From assembly GCF_024713975.1 (NCBI RefSeq), contig NC_091094.1:11517001-11581000 (forward strand): a stretch of DNA of 64,000 nt. Direction: 5' to 3'. Below the pieces are notes generated by a model. The model made no database searches and was not told where the DNA came from. It worked only from the letters and a program-made list of their open reading frames with translations. Within the stretch, counting starts at the first letter, position 1; every line of letters begins with the position of its first letter. Source of the stretch: Paralichthys olivaceus (Eukaryota > Chordata > Actinopteri > Pleuronectiformes > Paralichthyidae). Positions 50,101-61,100 of this stretch are shown here, piece after piece. The position numbers were made by a program, and so were the translations under genes.

Positions 50101-50740
50101 AAGTACTACACTGCTGCGCAACAATAATCTGTCCATGAATATCAGTGTATGGAACATGAAATGATTCTGATGTTTTTCACAGGAATTGGAGTTTGTGAGG
50201 GTGGCTAAGAAAGGACGCCTTCGTGAGGCCATTGAAGCCAAGCGCAACCTGCGAAAGGAGATTGAACGCCTTCGTGTGGATTGGGAGAGAAAGATGAGGG
50301 ACGCAGAGGAGTCGTGCGAGCGACTGAAGGGAGAGCTGGAGAGGGAGAGGCAGCTGCGAGTTTGTGACAAAGGCTGTGAGGCAGAGCGTCTCCGGGTCAA
50401 GTACTCTACTCAGGTGAGACGTCTGCAAGATGCCTGACCACTAACAGATAACAGATTATTGATCACGTCCTTTACATGTGTTTCATTTACTCTAACTGCT
50501 GTCTGTTGTGCTGTGCAGATGGAAGAGCTTCATGTGCAGCTCCAGCAAGCAGAATCTGACCGCGAGCAGCTGAGGCAGGAGCTCAAGCAGGAGAGAGAAG
50601 CTCGGCAGAGCCTGGAGAGCGTTGTTAAAGACCTGCAAATCCAGCTGGCGCTGCAGGCTGACAGCACCCCCCCCGGAGACCCCAACAACGTAAACACAGA
50701 TAAACACAGACAGACCGCACAACTCACCAACGGATCCTAA
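21312..50740 (+). CDS. ski: SKI proto-oncogene, SMAD co-repressor
   Basis: SKI is a nuclear co-repressor that binds SMAD2/3 and SMAD4 and dampens TGF-beta signalling. Seven coding exons join in frame: 21312-22205, 48350-48463, 48593-48696, 48797-49032, 49804-50078, 50183-50413 and 50519-50740, giving 691 residues (human 728). The N-terminus [19 protein letters not shown] and the [11 protein letters not shown] stretch form the R-SMAD-binding region. The Dachshund-homology domain is near residues 80-180 and the SAND-like SMAD4-binding domain near 190-285, with its Cys/His cluster (H197, C199, C203, C219, C222, C225, H232, H237) and the FDSANWRAY loop. Residues about 495-680 are heptad-rich coiled coil containing [16 protein letters not shown]. 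The N-terminus distinguishes it from SnoN. In fish it may be skia or skib. Confidence 0.95.
22819..22895. repeat. (TG)38 microsatellite
   Basis: A perfect tg run of about 77 bases in ski intron 1. Confidence 0.97.
23424..23484. repeat. (GT)n microsatellite
   Basis: A gt run of about 60 bases with one ttt interruption near 23434. Confidence 0.95.
25195..25242. repeat. 15-bp short tandem repeat
   Basis: About three copies of gacccagccagcgtt, the last one diverging to gctaa. Confidence 0.85.
26295..26400. repeat. possible LINE 3'-tail fragment
   Basis: The text gtttatttatgtagtcat ... caagagctttacagataata ... tttataaaat resembles the 'aaagtgctttacagataataa' tail common in fish LINE copies. Confidence 0.35.
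27995..28047. repeat. mixed (GT/GC) microsatellite
   Basis: gtgtgtgcgtgtgtgcgcgt type alternation, purine-pyrimidine throughout, in ski intron 1. Confidence 0.85.
28231..28250. repeat. (AC)10 microsatellite
   Basis: A perfect ac run of 20 bases. Confidence 0.9.
28441..28570. repeat. duplicated (AC)n block
   Basis: Two long ac runs (28443-28504 and 28511-28563), each followed by ttctccc. The repeated spacer shows that the block arose by tandem duplication of a unit made of an ac run plus ttctccc. Confidence 0.95.
28931..29046. repeat. (GATA/GACA)n tetranucleotide array
   Basis: About 29 units of gata, with gaca, gatg and gaaa variants. The purest part is the tagatagatagatagata stretch near 29010-29030. 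Confidence 0.92.
38362..38384. repeat. G23 homopolymer
   Basis: 23 consecutive G residues on the + strand, flanked by tgctc and cacgtgg. It could fold into a G-quadruplex. Its true length is uncertain, since long homopolymers are often misread. Confidence 0.9.
41167..41226. repeat. (CT)n polypyrimidine microsatellite
   Basis: A ctctctct run with ttt and agc interruptions, about 60 bases. Confidence 0.92.
41331..41360. repeat. (GT)n microsatellite
   Basis: gtgcgtgtgtgtgtgtgtgt type run of about 30 bases. Confidence 0.9.
43990..44110. repeat. fragment of the palindromic MITE-like family seen at 827-1340
   Basis: The text caagcagccaattagcctag, cttagcattaagagtgtaaa and cagagaaaaacagc matches the arm of the recalled fish palindromic family ('gccagcagccggttagcttagcttagcataaagactggaaacag'-like). 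Only one arm is present. Confidence 0.55.
44270..44450. repeat. second copy of the dispersed repeat at 6085-6410
   Basis: It contains ctccaccaaggcccaacagt and ggtctcatcaagatccataa in the same order as the kazn intron copy, with aaatgttgataaa after it in both. Confidence 0.5.
47163..47190. repeat. (CA)n microsatellite
   Basis: A ca run with one caaaca interruption. Confidence 0.9.
48350..48463 (+). CDS. ski: ski exon 2
   Basis: Acceptor cttcccacag, donor gtgaat, 38 codons in phase 0. It encodes [20 protein letters not shown] and [14 protein letters not shown], a Ser/Lys-rich linker that is weakly conserved with human. Confidence 0.88.
48593..48696 (+). CDS. ski: ski exon 3
   Basis: Acceptor tgttccag, donor gtgagt, phase 0 to 2. 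It contains the conserved SKI motif [10 protein letters not shown]. Confidence 0.92.
48797..49032 (+). CDS. ski: ski exon 4
   Basis: Acceptor cttccatag, donor gtgagt, phase 2 to 1. It encodes a Pro/Ser-rich linker ending in an acidic patch, [13 protein letters not shown] (the last Cys is completed by the next exon). Confidence 0.9.
49804..50078 (+). CDS. ski: ski exon 5, start of the coiled coil
   Basis: Acceptor ctcctctag, donor gtaaca, phase 1 to 0. After a Ser/Pro stretch it encodes [20 protein letters not shown] and [20 protein letters not shown], matching the start of the SKI C-terminal coiled coil. Confidence 0.93.
50183..50413 (+). CDS. ski: ski exon 6, coiled coil
   Basis: Acceptor ttttcacag, donor gtgaga, 77 codons in phase 0. 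It encodes [20 protein letters not shown], then [11 protein letters not shown] and [18 protein letters not shown], all typical of SKI. Confidence 0.94.
50519..50740 (+). CDS. ski: ski exon 7, end of the coiled coil
   Basis: Acceptor ctgtgcag, 73 codons and stop TAA. It encodes [20 protein letters not shown], then a low-complexity end TAQLTNGS that differs from human. Confidence 0.93.
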   Translation: MEELHVQLQQAESDREQLRQELKQEREARQSLESVVKDLQIQLALQADSTPPGDPNNVNTDKHRQTAQLTNGS

Positions 50741-52620
50741 AGTTGCACATTCAGAACTGGAGAAAAGGACTCAAAACAAAAGGAGCATGATTAAAGGACT
50801 TTGTTGCACCTCCTGTTATTGAAAAGAGGCTCGACAAAATGTCAGTTTTGTAAGAGGAAAAAAATCTGTCATATATAATATGATATGATATTACATGATA
50901 TTATTATGACAATATATGAATATAATGACATTAACTGGAAAGTAGCATGATGTCTCAGCATGTTGTCGAGCATTAGAAAGACTTCTTCAGCGATGAACAC
51001 ATCTCTCCAGTGACGTCAGACATCTGACGCTGTCCACGGACTTTATTTTGGTATAAGCTATTCTACGATGTGCAAATATAGCCACATAACACTACTTGAA
51101 TATGAAGGGAAGGAACAAGTTGCGCCTGGTGAAACATGAGCAGATGACGAAACTCTCGGTGCCACAGAATACTGGTACACTCAAAGGTGTCATTGCAGAC
51201 CACTGGAAACAAGAGACACCAGTTTACCACTATTTACTTTTAATATCCGCTTGCTTTTTATAACTGTGTAGAGGATGTACTTTTTAAGAAATATTGCTTG
51301 CGCAGCACTGTTATTCCACAGGCAAGAAAAAAACATCCATATTCAAACATGTACGCGTGTATACGAGCTTGTCTACCTTTTGTATTTTATAAACCTGAAG
51401 TATTGGAGGTTACGTGGGCTTCCTTCAGGTCCACCACTGTTTAATGCTTTAGATATTTTATGGAAGTGTTACTTTGTAATATTATGATGCAACTTTATTT
51501 GTTGTTTGAACATTGTTTTTTTCCAGTAATGTTTTTTGCAACCAAATCATGTGATAAATGGTTAAAATTCTTGCCCACATTAGTGCAGTCTACAGATGCC
51601 CTTCTAAAAGAAAAAAAAACTTCAATAGCTGCCTGTATTTGTTGAAATGCGGTACTTCTGATTTTCTAATGAGTATTGTAAAATAATTTATATTCTATAA
51701 TAATTTGCTGCCTATTAACAGAAAGCATTCATTTTTAGTCACTGGTTTTAGGCTCTTAAATCAACAAATGCTGTTTATATGAACAACATTTCTACATATA
51801 TACAAAATATGGATATATATTTTTTTACTTTAAGAAAAGGAATTGCACTTTTTAAAGAAAAGAACCTTGCATTGTGCATTGTACTCCCTTCTACTTTTTT
51901 TTTTTAAATCACAAGTTAACATGAACTTGGAATTTAAGCATACTTTCTTTCCCTCAGTATCCTCTGATGTACATACGATGATATTGTAAATAAGATATTT
52001 GTTGGTATGTTTGCTTGCTCCAGACTTAAACTGATTGAATTATTTTTTGCTCTTACTTGAAACCAAAAAGAGACTATATTTGGATTTGCAATTTCAATGT
52101 CGTATCCCTGAATATCATTGCAATCACAGGGCATTTACCAGAATGGGTGGTAAACCATAAATATAGTCACGAACTTGACCTATCAGTAGAGTTTGTAGGT
52201 TTGAAACAGATTATAATTTCTCCCTTGATTTTGTTTATTTGAGAAGAATCTTTATTATTTGATGAATTATAGAGTATATATTACACCACAGACCAAAAAC
52301 TGAAAAATGGATTTGAATTCTCTGCACCTCCAACCTCCCTTCAAATAGAGTAGAAGCGACACCTTTTCGTGGTTTCAACTTTAGGTGCTCTCGTATATAT
52401 ATAAATATATATATAGACAAGAAACACTTTTATGTCTTATCATTATGATACCCTCTCTCAGTATTTGTTGGGTACAGTGTAATAGCAATATCCATTTTGT
52501 TAGCTGATACTGTTGTAGTTTTGGTTTGGAAGTGGGGTTTCACTTGCCTCTTACAATGTTTTTGTTTTTCCTTTGAAAAACTTGTATAATACCCATTAAA
52601 ATCTAAATCAATCCTACAAG
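50741..52620 (+). other. ski: ski 3' UTR (end uncertain)
   Basis: AT-rich, non-coding sequence after the ski stop, with (AT)-rich stretches near 50870-50930 and 52390-52420. No strong AATAAA follows closely; ATTAAA at 52595-52600 is one candidate end. Confidence 0.4.
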
Positions 52621-53097
52621 GTGAGGAGTGTTTTTTTTTAATTTGTACCACAATGGAATCAGTGTTTATGCATATTTGTTGTTGTGTTTTAAGCCATGCC
52701 ATAAGCTTAGCTCCAATATGGGCTCCATCAATTATTGAATGGATTCTCATAGTATTTTGTAATGATACTCATTTTCCACAGGGGATACCTGAGGCCGATC
52801 GTCTGACCTTTCCTCCAGTGCCACCAGCAGGTTGACATTTTTGGTTTGTAATTAAATTTATCAACAACAAATATCAAAGAAGCGTCTCAATGTCGTCCCA
52901 CTTTCGAGAAATGAAGCCTAAATATCCCATATTCAGTCATGATTGGGGGATAGAACCATGGTATGGAACTACTTGAAGTACTACTTGTTTTTACAGCATC
53001 AAATAACTGATCAAAACCAAACTTAACAGAAATGACAGAAACCATCTTTGAGACAGATTTATGCTACATGTTTATTGACTTTTTAGTTTACTTTTTA

Positions 53098-53201
53098 TGG
53101 AGGAGGTGGAGTTTATGACTTGGCAGCCAGCCACCAGGGGGCGATCAATACACTTTGGTTTGGGAGCTGTCATGTCATCCATATTTAAATACAGTCTATG
53201 T
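53098..53201. repeat. short dispersed repeat
   Basis: It contains tggcagccagccaccagggg, gagctgtcatgtcatccata and tttaaatacagtctatg, text I recall from a very common fish repeat ending 'catcttTATAtacagtctatgg'. It has no coding capacity. Confidence 0.55.
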
Positions 53202-53329
53202 GGGGAGCAGGTTATCATTACACCTGGTACCACACATCAGCATGTTAGAGCATTTTCTCCATTTAAAAACTTTTTTTTAAACTCTTGGATAAAGAGTTTT
53301 TGTTTTTTGTGGATTATTCTTATTATGGA

Positions 53330-53830
53330 CACTTTTGGTTATTTGACCTTTACCTATGTTTCCTTTTTTTCATTCTGTGTCCCACTTTGTGTTTCATTCT
53401 GTGTTCCACTCTGTTTTGATTTGTGTTTTATCCTGTTTAGATTTTGTCTAATTCTGTGTTCAGATATGTGTTTAGATTTGTTTCATTCTGTTTCCTGTTT
53501 TATTTTGAAAGTCTGATCTCCCTTGTGTTTCTGTTCGATTTACTTCCTGCCTTGATTTGTTTGTCCTGTGTCACCTGTCACTAGTTTGTCATCAGTTCAG
53601 TTTGTTTTTAAGTCAAGTCCTCAGTTCTGTCTTTATCGAGTTGTATGTAAGGTCATGGTCTTAGTTGCTGTCAGTTTGCCTCCTGTGGTTCCTGCCTTGT
53701 TTTTTTTTTCATGGACAGTTTGAGTTTTGTTTCTTCCTGGGCCTGCCCCTTGTTTTGAGCTGGAATAAGTTCTGTTTTTTGTAATTGGATCTGCCTCACT
53801 CCTACATTTTGGGTCCACCGGCCTAAATAT
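53330..53830. repeat. T-rich low-complexity or decayed repeat region
   Basis: Many imperfect copies of tgtttcattctgtgtt-like text, then gtcacctgtcactagtttg and cctgggcctgcccc. It resembles the terminal part of a retroelement common in fish, but no ends, tRNA-primer site or coding frame confirm that. Confidence 0.35.
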
Positions 53831-54801
53831 CCCAGAACTCTTTAGGTAACGATGCTGCATTCCATCTAAAACGAGACTCTGGTATTGTTTTTTGGGCCGT
53901 CTCTCTGGAAGAGCTCACAAGGAGCTGCAGCTATTGTCAATGTTAGAAATTCCTTCTGTGCTTTTCAAAATATCCTCAGGAGATCAATGTCTATTGTCTC
54001 ATACCACCACATAAACAATTAATTTATGTAATAAAAGTATAAATATATATAATAAAATAAATGTATAGTTTGTCTCACCCTGACAGGTGCAGCAAAGAAT
54101 AACAGACTAAAACCGAAAGCTTAAAATACCAAATATAGTGACTCTACTAATACATAACAATGGATCTTCTTTTATATGCTTTAGTGACATGATGTAGATA
54201 AATGTGTACATGTACTGTGTGTGTCTCACAGTTTCCTCTAGGGGGAGATATTTGCATACAGTTGAGAGTTGGTTTGTTCCTGCTTGTTAATCAATTGCAA
54301 CAGTGTGATATAAATCCATATACAGTCTGTCCTTACCACAGTTTATTGATTTATTATGATTTCTATAAACCCAATGATGATAGGGACAGCCATGAGTGTA
54401 GTTAAATTAACTCATGAACCCTTCCGTTATTACTCTGGTTCCTCAGCGGCTTACTGCTTGCGTGGAAATCCCTCCATGAGAGCAGGGCTGACGCCTCACT
54501 CCAGGATTACAGCTTGAGGAAGATTTAGTGACTGACACATGTTGCACACTTCTTCTCTGCAAACCTTCTCTCGGTGCAAGAGAAAAATAAATAAAGAGTC
54601 TATGGCTGGATCACTGAGCACAGGATGATGAAGAGTGAACCTTCACAATGGGAATATTGTTCCCTGATCCTATATGGGAGGATTTTACCTGGTAGATGAG
54701 GATGAAAGACGCTGTCCGGTGAACAACATTTTTCTGAAGAGCCCAGCAGAATGAGGGGGAAGATGGGTTCATGTGGACTAAATGGGACTGGATAGAGTCA
54801 A

Positions 54802-55129
54802 ATGTCCGATTCAGGGATGAACAGCAACCCAGCGATGGCCCCTCTGTCTCCAGGACTGAGTGGCAGCATGCCGCTGTCCTCCATGTCACCCAAGAAGACC
54901 ACCTTTCAACCCCTGGGGTCTCTGTCATCAGGGATGTTTTCCCCCTCGCTGGCTAGGGGCTCCTGCCATCAGGTGAAAGAGGCCTCTGGCTACTTGAACT
55001 CCCCCAGCACATCCATCATGAGCTCTCCAAAACTCTGGCAGAAAGCATCCATATCTAGACTGGCAGAGGAGTTTTTCTGGATTGGGGGCAGCGTGGTTGC
55101 ACAGCCTAAATGGAGGCTAGGTCAAATAG
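54802..55129 (+). CDS. plch2: plch2 exon 1
   Basis: From the first in-frame ATG to donor gtaaga, phase 1. It encodes a Ser/Pro/Met-rich leader and then [20 protein letters not shown], typical of the longer PLCH2 N-terminus. A second Met at codon 6 is an alternative start. Confidence 0.85.
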
Positions 55130-58100
55130 GTAAGACTCGGTGTTGACTCATGAAATGATTTTGCCTGAAAACACTCACAGTAGTGCAGAATATCACTAAA
55201 ATCTTCTGCAAACTGAAGAGGGCTTTTTAAATGTATGACATTAATGTGCTATTCTAAAACCCTGACCTCAATTTGGCATTTTTGCCATGTTATGCTCTTG
55301 TAAATGGGCAAAATGTGGGCGTTTCCACATTTACCAGAGGAGAAAAGCAGGGGAACTGGGAGGCCTGTGAGTAGATAATGGGCATATGGAGAGTAGACAA
55401 TCCTTTAGGATTAGCCTGAATGATGTGCCAGGTTGCGTCATGTGTAGCTGAGCTACAGATTACAAACAAAGGTTACCTGCTCTCAGCACACAAAACAAAT
55501 GCAATGCTTCACAGTGAAGACGGGTGGCCTGGGCGTTAGAATAAAATAGTTGGATGTGATGTGCTGTATAGCCATGAAAGCACCCTTCAGACTTCAACAA
55601 AACCGTGTGGAGATATTATTTAAACTCTTGCGAGGCGGCTGATAATTGATTGGCTTGGGTTTTCAGACAATGATCATTTCAGGCCTGTGTGTCTTTTCCC
55701 TCTTGTGCCTCTCACCATCAACACATTAACAGTTCCTTAAATCCATTTGTGACGCAGCCTATAATCCCAAACAAGAGCTACATGGTAAACCTCCATTTGT
55801 CTTGGTTGCTTCATGGATTTTTTTGAATTAGTCATAATAGCTCCCTGCACAAAACCACAACACATGTAGACTCGCTGCAATTTCTAATGGCACTTTTGAC
55901 CAAAGAACTGCACCTAATGGGCAATATTAAACACATACATGCTACATTTTACTTAAAAACTGAATCTGATGTTTGGGTTAGAGTTTGACTGTTCTGACCA
56001 TTTGATAAAAAAAAGTCTCCTTGTGCTCTTGTGCAGTGGAAAGGTGTATGTGCACCATGCAGGCTGGCACTCAGATGACCAAACTGAAGGGGAAGAAGAA
56101 AGGTTTGGTCCGCTTCTTTTACCTGGACGAGCACAAGTCCTGTGTCAGATGGCGGCCCTCCAGGAAACACGACAAGGCCAAAAGTGAGCCATCAACACTC
56201 TGTATTTACAGAGCTGAACATCAGAATATTAATTTCTCTGTGATGCACTTTGTGGATGGAAACTCTTTATCACTGATCACATGAGAGAAGCTGCTGTAAA
56301 ATCACCATCACTAATCAACCAATTAGATCTATCAAAGATTAGGAGAAGAATAAATAGACTGAACCATGTCTTCTCTCAGTAGGGCTGTAGAATCCTGTTG
56401 TCCTTCCCTCTGTCTAGGTTAAGCTTGCACGTTAACCTTTTTACTATATTTTGAGAGGTATCAATGTAGAGGCATCAACAAATACTCTGATACCTCTGAT
56501 CAAAAATCTATTACATTTTTACTCCTGTTTGCATGGTGTTGTGTTGATAAAAGCAGTATTCATATTCATAAATGTAGCAATAATAAAATTGTACTATTGT
56601 GTTTAATGCGACAAGATGTAAAAAGTTTGCTAAATAGCTGCTGATTTGATATATATGTTGTAAAGATTTCCTTTTTATATGAATATATGAGGAAAATCTA
56701 TTTGCAAAAGCATGCCTGAACTCTATATGTATATAGTCCATCATAAAGCTCTTTAATAGTCCTGGATATTTAAACAAAGAAACTGTGCATCACATTCAAA
56801 AACATTGACAGGTTTTCTGCAGGTTTCGACCTTCAACAAGTTAAATTTAAGGCTGTTTTTAGACTATAATGAATACAATTAAAGACATTACCCATGGGTT
56901 AAAAAAAGTATTTCAAGCATTTCAGTCTATCAACAGAGTCTACGGATAATCACTGGAACTGAGCCCACAAGAAATTGATTTAAAAAAGTGCAAAGCTCTA
57001 TTTGACCACTTCAACCTTACTTCCTCTGTTTCAGTAACTATTGATTCAATCCATGAAGTCTGTGAGGGGAAAAAATCTGAGATCTTCCGGAAGTACGCAG
57101 ACAACCGCTTCGACCCAAACTGCTGCTTCAGTATTTACTATGGGGAGCGAGTGAAGTCCCTGGACCTGGTCTCCACTAACGCAGAGGAAGCCCGCACCTG
57201 GATCACTGGGCTGAAATACCTCATGGCTGGTATCAGCGATGAAGACAGTTTGGCCCGGCGGCAACGAACACGCGATCAATATCCTTTTTTCAACCCAGCA
57301 GGCACATGTTGAATCTCTTAATGACAATAGTTTAAACCCCTCATTTCATTTTCAACTGGTCAAATAGCCTAAAAGTTATGATAAAAACGAAAAAATCTGA
57401 ATTAAACAACTGGACAAATCATACAGGAAGTTGAGAATAGTCTGACAGAAGAACACATATGAACTTACCCGATCATGATCCTTAACTGCAGCCTCACGTG
57501 GCTACAGCAGACTTTCTCTGAGGCCGACAAAAACGGAGATGGCACTTTGAGCATCGGAGAAGTTCACCAACTGCTCCACAAACTCAATGTGAACTTACCC
57601 AAACAGAAAGTCAAAGAGATGTTTCAAGTAAGACTTACATCCACCATCCACATCTATGACCCACTCAATGCTACCTCTGAGTGTTTGCTTGTTTAGTAAT
57701 CTAGTATCACTATTGTTCTAACCACAAAACATAATTAAGCTACACGATTTAGCTACTAACTTGACTGTGTTTTGTACAGCAGCTGAGAACTATGCTAACA
57801 GACTCAGACGCCATGCAAACAGCCCTGTGAGGCTGCAAATATTGAGCAACACCTGTGCTATGCACTGTAAATGCTGGTTCGCTGGTGTTAACATGTTCGC
57901 CATCTTTGTTATTCATGCTAGCATGCTAATGTTTGCTAATCAACCAAAGTGTAGCTTGAGGATAATTTTGTTGTGCGTGTATTTGTCATTAATCAAAGTA
58001 TCGGACAAATTGGAATTTTGACCTGTTTATAGCAATTTCATAACAAAATGCCCAATATCTGTTTAGACATTTTACTCAAAGCCACAAATGTCAAACCCAT

Positions 58101-61100
58101 AGTGAGGTTAGAAGGAAATACAGGAAAACCAGTTCTGCATTATACCAGGACCATAATCATATTTGTATTTTAATGTCATGGCAAGTTTTTAATACATTCC
58201 ATTCTGCAACAAAGTGGACTGACAAACAGACCAACAATCCCATTTACAGAGTCTCACTATGCTGTTAGCATGGCTAAGACAAAAGAATGGAGCTAGAACC
58301 AGCCGAAAAATATGTATAGACAGTATTTTGGCAGGACTGAGTATCACAGGAAGACCATATGGTAACTGCTGAACAGATGGCTTCAGCTGCACTGCAATAT
58401 TTTTTTTAGTTCAGTAGCTCACTGTCCTCGCTTCCTGATGATGATAGCATCCTCATGTTTGATGTTGACAGACATGTATCGTTCAGATGGGTGTTGTATT
58501 TTCTTTGGCAGGGTGGTTACATCAAATCAAACGTACTGAGAGAGTTGACTCAGGCTGATTCAACACTTTTGTCTCTTCCTGTAGGAGGCAGACACAGATG
58601 ACAACCAAGGCTCTCTGGGCTTTGAAGAATTTTGTTTGTTCTACAAGATGATTTCCACACGCAGAGACCTCTATCTGATAATGATCTCCTATAGCAACCA
58701 GAAAGAAGTCATGGATCTCCACGACATAGCACGCTTTCTGGAACATGAACAGAGGGTATAAAAAACTGAGCAAAAAACATCACCATTATTTGCATCAGTT
58801 AAGATGATTTCTGATAATGTTTAATCCACAGATGCGAGGCCTGGCCAAAGAGTATCTAGTTGACATAGTGGCAAAATTTGAGCCATGTCCTGAGAACCTG
58901 CAGCGTACGGTACTGGGTATCGATGGTATGTCAAATGCACATACTTGCATCACATCAAACGACATCAAGTTCAAATAAAATCGCTGGCCTAAAACTATTT
59001 TTCCCTTCAGGTTTCACCAACTACATGCGGAGTCCTGCAGGTGACATCTTCAACCCTGAGCACAATCAGGTGAACCAGGACATGACACAGCCTCTGTGCA
59101 ACTACTTCATTGCCACATCACACAACACCTACCTGACAGGAGACCAGCTACTGTCTCAGTCCAGGGTGGAAATGTATGCCTATGTTCTCCAGGCAGGCTG
59201 TCGCTGTGTGGAGGGTAAGAGCCTGAAAAAGAAGAGGCTCAGCTATCATTACGTTAAATTCATCTCAACAGAGGTCTCACAGTTCAGATAACGTTTTTTT
59301 CTCTCTGCTCTTTCAGTGGACTGCTGGGATGGACCCGATGGAGAGCCCATTATCCACCATGGTTACACCTTGACATCCAAAATCCTCTTTAAAGATGTTA
59401 TTGAAACGATCGACAAATATGCGTTCACGAAATCACAGTGAGTTTCACAACCTATAACAGTTAATAGCATCAGTAATTAAAGTAACACCCCCTCAACCCT
59501 CCATCCCAGGTACCCAGTGATCTTGTCCATAGAGAACCACTGCACTGTGCCTCAGCAGAAAAAGATGGCAGAGTACCTGAAAGAAGTGCTGCAGGACAAA
59601 CTGGACCTGTCCACTGTCAATGTGCATGACTGCAAGAAGCTGCCCTCCCCTGAGATACTGAAAGGAAAAGTTCTAGTGAAGGTAAAGTTGTTGTCAGCAA
59701 CACTCTTTTCTCGATTAAGTGACAAAAGGGACAAAGAACTAAGTGCCTATTAACTAAATAATTGATTGGTGTTTTTCAGGGAAAGAAGCTGCCGGCAAAC
59801 CTCGATCCTGATGCTGAGGAAGGTGATGTGTCTGATGAAGATACTGGTGATGAGGATGAGGAAGAGGAGGAAGATGAAGATGACCCACAGGCAAGTGAAA
59901 CATCAATGGATGGGTTGTGGTTGGTTGGTTTGTTGGCTTGCTAATGTATTATCTTTGACTGTTTCAGGATGGCAATATTTTTACTTCTACAAATCAGCCC
60001 AAGAAGAAGAGACGATTAGGCAGATCGATCATGAGGAGCTTCAAACGAAAGGTTGACAAATATTATAATACTATCTTCCTTCCACTTAATTTTTACACCA
60101 ATAAAAATGCAAATAATACATTTGAAAGCTTACTATAGACTATAGTCTAAAATATTTAAATTTTTCAGAGGAAAAAGAGAATTCGAGTGAAAAACAAGTC
60201 AATGTCTGATGGAGAATCAGACTACAGCAGCAGCAGGGAAAGGACCCAAATTGTTTACCACCCAAAGTAAGACTATTAATCATTGAATTTAGATGTTTTA
60301 GCAATCTAATGTTCCTTGTGTTTCTTATACTTTTCATTAAACTGTGTATCTGTAAATGTCCCATCAGGAAGAGGAAAACAATGAGGCTGTCTCGAGCTCT
60401 GTCTGACCTGGTCAAATACACAAAATCTGTTCGTGTCCACGACATAGGAACACAAGGTAAATTCAAGAGAAATCTAAGCCAACATCCAACTTTTCTGCAT
60501 ATATTTATCCTTATTTAAGACTATTCATTGTGAGTTTTGAAAATGGATGCTTGATGCTATTTTGTCTCTGGTAGCGTTTGTGAACAGTTGGCAGGTATCG
60601 TCCCTCAATGAGACCGTTATGAACCAGATCTTACAGCTGAAGCCAGGTGAGCTGGTGCGTTTCAACCAGCGCCAGCTCCTCAGAGTCTACCCATCCAACT
60701 ACAGAGTGGACTCCAGCAACTTCAACCCTCAACCATACTGGAATACAGGATGCCATATGGGTCAGACCATCAGAGACTATAGCAGTGCCCCGTTTTAGAA
60801 AAATAACAAAACGATTTCTGTTTTTTAATGTTGCAGCTTTTCATTTATATGTATTTTTTTGATTTTAGTTGCGATGAACTATCAAACAGAGGGACGCATG
60901 CTCGAACTGAACCGAGCCAAGTTCTCAACCAATGGAAACTGTGGTTATATTCTGAAGCCTAAGTGCATGTGTAAAGGTATGTGTATGATGCAGTCTGTGA
61001 GGAACGAATGGCAGCTGTGATTATGTCAAGACATAAAACATTTTGTTTTGATCAGCTGCCTTTAACCCCATGTTGGAGGATCCTCTGCCGGGACATAGAA

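Larger units (their letters stand above)
52621..54801 (+). other. ski-plch2 intergenic region
   Basis: About 2 kb with the two repeat blocks listed separately and no recognisable gene. In human several genes (MORN1, RER1, PEX10) lie between SKI and PLCH2; none of them is seen here. Confidence 0.7.

Noticed and set aside
53330..53830. Long terminal repeat of a retroelement
   Set aside because: No paired second copy, no TG...CA ends and no primer-binding site could be seen, so it is listed only as a possible decayed repeat.
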